Positions 1 through 5,485 of a DNA stretch of 6,013 nucleotides are shown here, in pieces. The notes under the pieces are model-generated. The model was given only the letters and a program-made list of their open reading frames with translations, had not been told where the DNA came from and searched no databases. Location of the stretch: assembly GCA_027489105.1 (NCBI GenBank), contig JAIYAJ010000350.1, positions 1 to 6,013 of the forward strand. The letters are read 5' to 3'. The position numbers were made by a program, and so were the translations under genes. Origin of the DNA: Zymomonas sp. (GTDB taxonomy: Bacteria > Pseudomonadota > Alphaproteobacteria > Sphingomonadales > Sphingomonadaceae). The stretch's first letter is position 1; every line of letters begins with the position of its first letter.

Positions 1-1
1 C

Positions 2-379
2 ATCGTGAAACCTGCCGTGGCCGAGGCCCATCGACCGGCTCCGGTACAGCCCGGAAGTGGCGGGGGCACGGAGGTTCCCGGTGAGAAGACGCCTGAGACC
101 GGGACACAGCCGACGGGTGGCACGCCGCAGCCTCCAGCTACTGAAAAGAAGCCAACTCGGTTCACGGGTACCGTGATGATCTCTTCGGAACGACCAGCCC
201 GCGAAATCCATCAGATTGTCGAAGCGATCGTCGAGCAGCTCACGACGCTGCCTGGGAGTTCGGTGAAGCTGAAGCTAGAGATCGACGCCGAAGTTCCATC
301 GGGGCTCGACCGGGCGAAGGTGCGGACGTTAGTCGAAAACGCCAATACGCTCGGGTTCATCGAGAAGTCCGTCGAGTAG
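2..379 (+). CDS. DUF499-family ATPase, C-terminal end (partial)
   Basis: The frame is open to the left edge, so only the last 125 residues are visible; the GTG at position 5 is an internal codon, not a start. About 40 residues of Pro/Gly/Thr-rich low-complexity linker (visible residues about 12-50) lead into a compact tail: RFTGTV, then a helix (EIHQIVEAIVEQLTTL), a strand with VKLKLEIDAEVP, and a last helix (VRTLVENANTLGF). From memory of the family, this linker-plus-tail layout is how large DUF499 (AAA+-like) proteins end: R-F-x-G-x-V, 'V.LEIEA.VP.G', then 'VRTV.ENA.TLKF'. DUF499 proteins usually sit with a DUF1156 DNA methyltransferase and a helicase in phage-defence operons. The ATPase motifs lie outside the window and cannot be checked. 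An unrelated protein with a similar tail is possible but less likely. Confidence 0.68.
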   Translation: MVKPAVAEAHRPAPVQPGSGGGTEVPGEKTPETGTQPTGGTPQPPATEKKPTRFTGTVMISSERPAREIHQIVEAIVEQLTTLPGSSVKLKLEIDAEVPSGLDRAKVRTLVENANTLGFIEKSVE

Positions 380-407
380 ATTCTCGCGCATGAGGAGGAA
401 CTTTGCT

Positions 408-560
408 ATGCAGCTGACGGTACTTTCGAGGGGTCTGTGCCGATGCCGCTTTTGGCCCGAGGAGGTGCCCGGAGAGGCAATCGAAGCCGATAGATGCCGG
501 AACCGCGAAAATATTTTTTCTGGCAATTTTCTCAATGAAATCAAAAGCGTAGCATTTTGA
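408..560 (+). CDS. Small 50-residue ORF after the DUF499 gene, function unknown
   Basis: ATG 408 lies 9 nt after a perfect AGGAGG (393-398) and 28 nt after the DUF499 stop, so the initiation site looks real and operonic. The frame begins MQLTVLSRGLCRCRFWPEEV and stops at 558-560 after 50 residues. It holds three cysteines (C11, C13, C30) and no recognisable domain or membrane segment. Codons up to about residue 34 are GC-rich like the neighbours; from about 507 the sequence turns AT-rich (ENIFSGNFLNEIKSVAF). One reading is a gene whose start survives but whose body was replaced at a recombination junction near 507. The other is a true small accessory protein of the defence operon. I do not recognise it. 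The start signal is solid; the identity and full length are not. Confidence 0.45.
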   Translation: MQLTVLSRGLCRCRFWPEEVPGEAIEADRCRNRENIFSGNFLNEIKSVAF

Positions 561-593
561 CGGCCTCACAGTCGGAGAATCGCCGTCAGAATG
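553..593. terminator. Long inverted repeat at the end of the DUF499 operon
   Basis: Arms 553-564 (CATTTTGACGGC) and 582-593 (GCCGTCAGAATG) pair over 12 positions with a single G-U wobble (557/589), around a 17-nt loop. The left arm contains the stop codon of the 50-residue ORF. The position fits a transcription end for the DUF499 operon, but no U-run follows on either strand, so it could instead be a protein-binding palindrome, an mRNA-stabilising hairpin, or one side of a lost element. Confidence 0.45.
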
Positions 594-643
594 GGCGCTT
601 ACCATAGAGTTTTCAGAGACTTATGCGAAATTCAGACAATCGA

Positions 644-684
644 GTGGGAATGAGCTAAGCTTCCTCCCACCAAAAAAGGGGAGG
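644..684 (+). promoter_or_regulatory. Leader of the DUF1444 gene: two competing hairpins over the ribosome binding site
   Basis: The segment CCTCCC (663-668) can pair with GGGAGG (679-684), which is the Shine-Dalgarno of the gene at 690, across a 10-nt loop containing six A residues. The overlapping TCCCAC (665-670) can instead pair with GTGGGA (644-649), with an inner GAGC/GCTT helix. The two folds exclude each other: one hides the ribosome binding site and the other frees it. The pairing is seen in the sequence; a regulatory role is inference, because short GC-rich stems of this kind also arise by chance. Confidence 0.35.
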
Positions 685-689
685 GGCGC

Positions 690-1547
690 ATGCGATTCCT
701 AGGCCGGCGGCAGCTTATCCTATCGGGCATCATCGGCTCCATAGTCGCATGGTTCGCTTCAACGCGCGCCACGGCCCGAAGCTTCGGCAGCGTCAGCGAA
801 CTGCGCGAGGCCGTGATGGCATCGGCGCGGACCGCTCCCGGTGTCACGCAGGTCGTCGCCGATCCCGACAATGCGGCGCAGTTCACCTCGACGATCGACG
901 GCGATGCCGTGACGTCGGACGTGACCAACCTGTTCGGCTATCTCTCGGCCTACCCGGACGAGAAGCCCGATGAAGCGATAGCGCGCTTCGTACGCTCTAT
1001 GGTCGAGAGCCGGAGCAAGGCGATCAGCGACGCTATGATCGTGCCGGTCATTCGCACCCGCGACTATGTGAAGGAAGCGGATCGCACGGGGCAGACGCTG
1101 CTCCATGAGCCGTTCGGCGCTGATCTCGTCACCATCTATATGGCGGACCGGCCCGACTCCATGGCGCCGATCGGTATCAAGGATCTGCCGGGCAGAGCGT
1201 TGGAAAACGTCCGGAAGACGGCCCTCGGGAATCTGCGCAAGTCGCTGCCCAAGGTCGTTCAGGACGACGGTCTGGGCGCCGGCATGCTCTATTATGTCGA
1301 CGACAATCCGATGCTGTCGCCGAGCCTTCTGCTTCTCGATGAATTCTGGCAATCGATCGCCGATCGCTTCCCCGGCGACGTCCTGATCGCCCTCCCGCGC
1401 AAGGATCAACTCTTCATCTTCGACGACGACCCGAAGAGCGAGCCGGTGGCGCGTCGCCTGATCGAGATCACCATCGAGGAGGACTTCAACCTGCTCACGC
1501 CGCAACTCTACGCGCGCCGGAAGGGGCAGATCGTGGCGGTGTCTTGA
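690..1547 (+). CDS. DUF1444-family protein with N-terminal export signal
   Basis: This is a 285-residue protein. The start is set by GGGGAGGGG (678-686). Residues 1-29 look like a signal: R6-R7, a hydrophobic stretch (9-23, LILSGIIGSIVAWFA) and an A-T-A cleavage motif (27-29). The RRQLIL sequence loosely resembles a twin-arginine signal; an uncleaved membrane anchor is also possible. The mature part matches what I recall of DUF1444 (Bacillus YtpQ type): PVIR at 119-122, a LLHEPFGADLVTIYM segment at 137-151, SLLLLDEFW at 212-220, a DVLIALPRKDQLFIF strand pair at 230-244, and LTPQLYAR near the end. No catalytic motif is evident, and the biochemical role of the family is unknown to me. It stands alone between a defence-gene remnant and a convergent toxin-antitoxin pair. 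Relatives I recall are cytoplasmic, so the export signal is unusual. Confidence 0.7.
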   Translation: MRFLGRRQLILSGIIGSIVAWFASTRATARSFGSVSELREAVMASARTAPGVTQVVADPDNAAQFTSTIDGDAVTSDVTNLFGYLSAYPDEKPDEAIARFVRSMVESRSKAISDAMIVPVIRTRDYVKEADRTGQTLLHEPFGADLVTIYMADRPDSMAPIGIKDLPGRALENVRKTALGNLRKSLPKVVQDDGLGAGMLYYVDDNPMLSPSLLLLDEFWQSIADRFPGDVLIALPRKDQLFIFDDDPKSEPVARRLIEITIEEDFNLLTPQLYARRKGQIVAVS

Positions 1548-1557
1548 TGATGCTAGA

Positions 1558-1587
1558 GCCCTGATCCTTCGCTGTGAAGTCAGAGGC
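1558..1587. terminator. Hairpin between convergent genes
   Basis: Between the stop of the DUF1444 gene (1547) and the stop of the minus-strand PIN gene (1600), the arms GCC-CTGA-CTTC (1558-1570) and GAAG-TCAG-GGC (1576-1587) pair over 11 positions, with a TC bulge on the left, an A bulge on the right, and loop GCTGT. The location between converging transcripts suits a bidirectional terminator, but no U-run follows it. Confidence 0.35.
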
Positions 1588-1599
1588 GAACGCAGGCGC

Positions 1600-2390
<791 letters not shown>

Positions 2391-2852
2391 CTATCCGTCC
2401 TTTCCAGCGATCGGAAACACCAGGAGGGTCGACGTCGCCGAGGCGCAGAGGCGGCCTTGTGCGTCGAGGAGGCGGGCTTCGGAGAAGCCGACGCGGCGGC
2501 CCAGTGAAACGAGCTTACCTTCGGCGCGGACCGGACCGCTCGTCTCGCTCAGCGCGCGATGGGAGGATACCTTGAGTTCGAGCGTCGTATAGCCCTGCCC
2601 GGCGGGCAGGCTCGAATGGACCGCGCAGCTGCAAGCGCTGTCGTGCAAGGTGGCGGCATAGCCGCCATGGACCGAGCCGATCGGATTGAACATGCGGCTC
2701 GTCGGCGATCCTTCGAACACCACGCGGCCGCGTTTCAGTTCGACCAGCCGAAACTCCAGCGTCTCGCCGATCGGTGGATTCCGTCCAGCGGCCATCATCG
2801 CGGCGAGCTGGTCATGACCGTCCAGATCCGCCAGATCCTGTGTCACGTTCAT
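2391..2852 (-). CDS. PaaI-like hotdog-fold thioesterase
   Basis: This is a 153-residue protein. ATG 2852 is preferred because it overlaps the regulator stop in ATGA (2849-2852), has the purine-rich GAGGAAAG upstream, and gives the normal family length; the frame is open further upstream but that part is out-of-frame regulator sequence. The hotdog signature is clear: N56-P-I-G59-S-V-H62-G63-G64 followed by D71 on the central helix, then a strand YTTLELKVSSHRAL (88-101) and a closing strand pair around EARLLDAQGRL and ATSTLLVF. Family knowledge makes this a hydrolase of acyl-CoA or aryl-CoA thioesters, with the HGG segment and the helix acid at the active site of a multimer. The substrate is unknown. 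Coupling to a TetR-type gene suggests control by a small ligand, perhaps linked to aromatic or acyl-CoA breakdown. Confidence 0.8.
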   Translation of the reverse strand: MNVTQDLADLDGHDQLAAMMAAGRNPPIGETLEFRLVELKRGRVVFEGSPTSRMFNPIGSVHGGYAATLHDSACSCAVHSSLPAGQGYTTLELKVSSHRALSETSGPVRAEGKLVSLGRRVGFSEARLLDAQGRLCASATSTLLVFPIAGKDG

Positions 2853-3331
2853 GCGACTTCTTTCCTCAGGCTGCCGATCCAGGAGCGGGTTTCGGACAGG
2901 ATCTCGTCGGAGAGCGGTGCGGTGCCGACCGCCCTTGACAGGATGAGCGCCCCCACGAGCGCCGACCATCGGCCGATGGCGGCGCGGCGTCGCTCGGCGT
3001 CGGTGCCGCTCGGCAACGCCTCCGCCAAGCGGACGATCTGCTCGTCTATTCCCTCGGCCATCGCGGCCTGCGCCTCGGGCGTCTGCTGCCGCATGAGGCC
3101 GGCGAGGCTTGCCGTCGGACAGCCCTGTTCGGGCGCATCACGGTGGCGCAGCGAGAGATAGGCTTCGATCCAGGCGTCGATGTCGACCGTCTCGGGGACA
3201 TTCGCCGACAGGCTCTGGGCCACCACGGCGGCGATCAGCGCGTCCTTCGACGCGAAATGGCCATAAAAGCCGCCATGCGTCAGGCCTGCCGCCTTCATCA
3301 CATCGGCGATCGTAACCGCCTCGCGGCTGCC
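2849..3331 (-). pseudogene. TetR/AcrR-family regulator lacking its N-terminus
   Basis: The frame encodes helix 2, the recognition helix and helix 4 of a TetR-type DNA-binding domain (TIADVMKAAGLTHGGFYGHF, then SKDALIAAVV), followed by a complete C-terminal ligand domain containing GCPTASLAGLMRQQTPEAQ. Upstream, only about ten more codons (GSREAVTIAD) precede an in-frame TAG at 3332-3334. About 30-40 residues that normally form the basic N-terminal arm and helix 1 are therefore missing. The only starts left are GTG 3301 or ATG 3298, inside helix 2, which would give about 150 residues and a broken fold. The gene probably no longer makes a working repressor, although its stop still overlaps the thioesterase start (ATGA) and the rest of the frame is intact, implying recent damage. 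A sequencing error cannot be excluded, but a single indel would not restore the missing length. Confidence 0.75.
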
Positions 3332-3334
3332 CTA

Positions 3335-3395
3335 TTGGCTAGCAGATTGCTGCCGGCTTCGTGATACTCTCCCGACAGAGAGGAACGAGACAGGC
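3335..3395 (+). promoter_or_regulatory. Short 5' region of the Rieske gene with Shine-Dalgarno
   Basis: Only about 60 nt separate the broken regulator frame from the oxygenase start. AGAGGA (3379-3384) is the likely ribosome binding site, a little far (11 nt) from ATG 3396. CTCTC (3367-3371) and GAGAG (3378-3382) can pair across 6 nt and overlap it. GATACT (3363-3368) is a possible -10 element, but no good -35 lies at the right spacing. If the deletion that truncated the regulator also reached this region, the native promoter may be lost. Confidence 0.3.
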
Positions 3396-4742
3396 ATGAA
3401 CCAGGCGCGCGAAGGCTTTCGGATCGATCCGGACTGGTATTGGTCGAGGGAACGGGCCGGGCTCGAATGGGAGCATGTCTGGTCGAAGCTCTGGCACATG
3501 GGGCCGCGCGTCGAGGAGGTCTCCGAACCGGGCGACGTCTATGTCCACAGCCTGGGGCGCGAGAGCCTGTTGTTCGTCCATGGCGACGACGGCGAGGTTC
3601 GCGGGCTGTTCAACGTCTGCCGCCATCGCGGCAACCGTCTGCTGCTCAGCGAGGACGGCCCGGCTTATGCGACGCAGTTCAAATGCGCCTTTCACGGCTG
3701 GTGCTTCGACCTTTCGGGCAAGCTCGGAGAGCTTCCCTATCGCGAGCGTTTCGACCCTGCAGTTCTGGCCGACGAGACGCGGACCGCGCTCGCCCGTTTC
3801 CGCGTGGAGCAGTTCGCCGGCTGGTACTGGTTCACGCTCGACGATCAGGCGCCCGACCTTGCCACCTATCTTGGTCCGATCGGCCCGCGTCTGGCAGCTT
3901 ACCAGCTCGAGAAGGCCCGCATCGTCGATTACAAGACCTTCGAATTCGGCGCCAATTGGAAGACCGTGTTCGACGCCTTCAACGAGAGCTACCATTTCCA
4001 GACGCTGCATTCGGACATATTGAGCTGGGGCAATGAGGATGCGCCGATCACCCTGCTCAACATTCACAGCTATATGGTCAACGAATATGGCCGCCCGTCG
4101 CGGATGTATCCCGATCAGGAAAGCGTGAATCCCTCGCTGCAGGCGCTGCTTCAGGCCAATGGTATCGACCCCGCGACCTTCCCCGGCAAGGCCGGCGACG
4201 TGCGCGCCGCGATCCGTGACACGAAGCGCGCGCGGCAGGCGATGGGCGACGAGACCTTCCCCTATGCGACGTTGACCGATGGCCAACTGACCGACGCCTA
4301 TCATTACATGCTGTTCCCCAGCACCCACTTCAATCTCTTCCCTGAATTCTATGTGGCGATGCGCTATCGCCCGCATCCGGGCGGCGATCCCGAGAAGATG
4401 TATTTCGACTTCATCATGTGCGCTGCGCTCGAACAGGGGGAGACGGTGCCGCTCTACGAGCATCGGGTGGTGCGCGGGGGCGCCGAGCGGGTCGCCGACG
4501 TGCTGCAATGGGGCAAGCGCAGCCATCCGATCGTCAACCAGGTGCTCGACGAGGATGTCGGTCTGGTCGAGTTCGTGCAGCGCGGCCAGCGATCGCAAAG
4601 CTTCGACGAGGGCATTTTGAGTTCTGACGAGCGGCGGATCGACCATTTCCATCGGATGATCGACGAACTGATCCGGGGTCAGTCGATAGCGGAACTGATC
4701 GCGCGCTATGCCGTCGAGCAGGACGCGCATAGCGGCGTCTGA
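3396..4742 (+). CDS. Rieske non-heme iron oxygenase, alpha subunit
   Basis: This 448-residue protein is full length for the family. The Rieske [2Fe-2S] ligands are C75-x-H77 and C97-x2-H100 (NVCRHRGN and KCAFHGW). The mononuclear iron site lies in NWKTVFDAFNESYHFQTLH (187-205): H200 and H205, with the third ligand probably D387 (or D385) in LDEDVGLVEF. E197 takes the place of the bridging aspartate of naphthalene dioxygenase (D205). A glutamate here is known in carnitine oxygenase CntA. Family knowledge predicts O2- and NAD(P)H-dependent hydroxylation, dihydroxylation or demethylation in the cytoplasm, with electrons from a reductase; none is encoded in this window. The substrate is unknown, and an aromatic acid, a quaternary amine or another hydrophobic compound are all possible. 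The NTF2-like gene follows directly, so the two probably act together. No transmembrane segment is seen. Confidence 0.88.
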   Translation: MNQAREGFRIDPDWYWSRERAGLEWEHVWSKLWHMGPRVEEVSEPGDVYVHSLGRESLLFVHGDDGEVRGLFNVCRHRGNRLLLSEDGPAYATQFKCAFHGWCFDLSGKLGELPYRERFDPAVLADETRTALARFRVEQFAGWYWFTLDDQAPDLATYLGPIGPRLAAYQLEKARIVDYKTFEFGANWKTVFDAFNESYHFQTLHSDILSWGNEDAPITLLNIHSYMVNEYGRPSRMYPDQESVNPSLQALLQANGIDPATFPGKAGDVRAAIRDTKRARQAMGDETFPYATLTDGQLTDAYHYMLFPSTHFNLFPEFYVAMRYRPHPGGDPEKMYFDFIMCAALEQGETVPLYEHRVVRGGAERVADVLQWGKRSHPIVNQVLDEDVGLVEFVQRGQRSQSFDEGILSSDERRIDHFHRMIDELIRGQSIAELIARYAVEQDAHSGV

Positions 4743-4768
4743 TGTCGGCGGGATGTGAGGAGAGGGCG

Positions 4769-5227
4769 ATGAGCCGGCAGCAGAATATCGATCTCGTGAA
4801 CCGCTATTTTCAGGCGATGCATGACAATGACTGGGCCACGGTCGAGGCGATGTACCATGACGACATCGTCAACCACATGGCGGGAACCACGCCTGCATCC
4901 GGGCGTATCGAGGGCAAGGCGGCGATGACCGACGATCTCGTCGCGGCGCAGGTCCATGCCGCGATGGTGCCCGAAGAGATGCAGTTCGCCCGCCGCTGGA
5001 AGGTGATGTGCGCCGATGACGAGCGGGTGGTCGCGATCATGGAGGGGGGCGGCCCGACGAGGGCCGGCGACCGCTATGACCAGACCTATTGCGAGATCTT
5101 CCGCTTCCAGGACGGCAAGATCATCGAGATGCACGCCTTCTTCGACACCGCGCTCGCCGAGCGGGCCTTGTTCGACAATCCGCTGCGGCAGCCCCGTGGC
5201 CCGGTGGCGCAGCCGCTGATCTATTGA
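4769..5227 (+). CDS. SnoaL/NTF2-like protein, partner of the Rieske oxygenase
   Basis: This is a 152-residue protein. ATG 4769 is preferred over the in-frame ATG 4742, because AGGAG (4758-4762) sits 6 nt before it and the extra nine residues (MSAGCEERA) do not look like the family. The start of the fold is typical: VNRYFQAMHDNDWATVEAMYHDDIVNH, then SGRIEGKAAM; the C-terminal strands read YCEIFRFQDGKIIEMHAFFDT (107-127), with D126 near the pocket. This is the cone-shaped NTF2 fold shared by SnoaL cyclases, ketosteroid isomerases and the beta subunits of ring-hydroxylating oxygenases. It starts 27 nt after the oxygenase stop, so it is co-transcribed. It may act on the oxygenase product (isomerase, hydratase or cyclase) or form part of the complex. 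The sequence is SnoaL-like rather than a classical beta subunit. Confidence 0.8.
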   Translation: MSRQQNIDLVNRYFQAMHDNDWATVEAMYHDDIVNHMAGTTPASGRIEGKAAMTDDLVAAQVHAAMVPEEMQFARRWKVMCADDERVVAIMEGGGPTRAGDRYDQTYCEIFRFQDGKIIEMHAFFDTALAERALFDNPLRQPRGPVAQPLIY

Positions 5228-5256
5228 GTGTTGCGCGCTGCTGATCTGTTGTTTTC

Positions 5257-5285
5257 CTGAGAGCGAGGGGGCACCGCTTCCTCAG
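5257..5285 (+). terminator. Hairpin after the NTF2-like gene
   Basis: CTGAG-AGCG (5257-5265) pairs with CGCT-TC-CTCAG (5275-5285) with a TC bulge and a 9-nt loop, 29 nt after the stop at 5227. It is followed by AAATTTA rather than a U-run, so it is at best a weak terminator separating the oxygenase operon from kdp. Confidence 0.3.
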
Positions 5286-5288
5286 AAA

Positions 5289-5312
5289 TTTATGCGCGCT
5301 TTACGCAGCGCG
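5289..5312 (+). promoter_or_regulatory. KdpE-like operator upstream of kdpF
   Basis: TTTATG (5289-5294) and TTTACG (5300-5305) form a direct repeat with an 11-bp period, one DNA turn, as expected for OmpR-family response regulators. As I recall, the E. coli kdp promoter carries TTTATA-N5-TTTACA as the KdpE site; this site matches at 10 of 12 bases with the same N5 spacing. An inverted repeat CGCGCT (5295-5300) / AGCGCG (5307-5312) overlaps it. The site lies about 80 nt before the kdpF start. Binding is inference; the kdpD and kdpE genes are not in view. Confidence 0.5.
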
Positions 5313-5358
5313 ATGAACATGCCCCGCGCGGCTTAACGCCGTTCGGTGCCATCTGGTC

Positions 5359-5381
5359 GGCCACCCTGGCTGGAGGTGGCC
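5359..5381 (+). promoter_or_regulatory. Hairpin enclosing the kdpF ribosome binding site
   Basis: GGCCACC (5359-5365) and GGTGGCC (5375-5381) form a perfect 7-bp stem with a 9-nt loop. The Shine-Dalgarno GGAGG (5372-5376) is split between the loop and the stem, 7 nt before ATG 5384. If formed, it would lower translation of kdpF. A regulatory role is inference. Confidence 0.4.
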
Positions 5382-5383
5382 CG

Positions 5384-5473
5384 ATGAATTTCGATCTGTT
5401 TCTGGGCGCGGCCGTCGCGTGCGCCGTGCTTGTCTATCTGCTGGCCGTGCTCGCCACGCCAGAGCGTTTCTGA
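5384..5473 (+). CDS. kdpF: KdpF, small membrane subunit of the K+-transporting ATPase
   Basis: This is a 29-residue, single-helix membrane peptide: MNFDLFLGAAVACAVLVYLL, ending in the family signature ATPERF. KdpF is a lipid-like stabilising subunit of the KdpFABC complex in the inner membrane. The start at 5384 has GGAGG (5372-5376) 7 nt upstream. It lies 12 nt before kdpA with its own ribosome binding site in between, the normal order for this operon. It is easily missed because of its length. The position before kdpA and the PERF tail make the call firm. Confidence 0.92.
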   Translation: MNFDLFLGAAVACAVLVYLLAVLATPERF

Positions 5474-5485
5474 GCGAGGCGGGCC

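Noticed and set aside
507..531. T-run 514-519 and GAAAAT/ATTTTC arms as a terminator
   Set aside because: There is no stable GC stem before the T-run and the arms are AT-only. The 553-593 palindrome is a better candidate.
357..605. Minus-strand frames of 71 and 82 codons opposite the left intergenic region
   Set aside because: They have no ribosome binding site or recognisable domain, and they overlap the ATPase tail and the well-initiated plus-strand ORF.
612..636. TTCAGA direct repeat (612-617 and 631-636) as an operator or promoter of the DUF1444 gene
   Set aside because: The 19-bp spacing and 6-bp length are weak evidence, and no convincing -35/-10 pair accompanies it.
2853..2969. An upstream start for the thioesterase at 2969
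   Set aside because: The extra 39 residues are out-of-frame regulator sequence. ATG 2852 overlaps the regulator stop and gives normal length.
2559..3161. A 200-codon plus-strand frame opposite the thioesterase and regulator genes
   Set aside because: It is a shadow of two recognisable minus-strand proteins, with no start signal.
3329..3343. A possible fossil of the regulator N-terminus, reading LLANRAA in another frame on the minus strand
   Set aside because: It recalls the ANR found near the start of some TetR proteins, but it is too short, out of frame, and still leaves 15 or more residues unaccounted for.
3339..4730. A 463-codon open frame on the minus strand opposite the Rieske gene
   Set aside because: It mirrors the codon structure of a GC-rich real gene. 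The plus strand carries complete Rieske and iron-site motifs, while the minus translation is rich in Arg, His and Ala with no known motif and no ribosome binding site.
4742..4768. Start of the NTF2-like protein at ATG 4742
   Set aside because: It would abut the oxygenase stop (TGATG), but there is no good Shine-Dalgarno before it, whereas AGGAG precedes ATG 4769 at ideal spacing.
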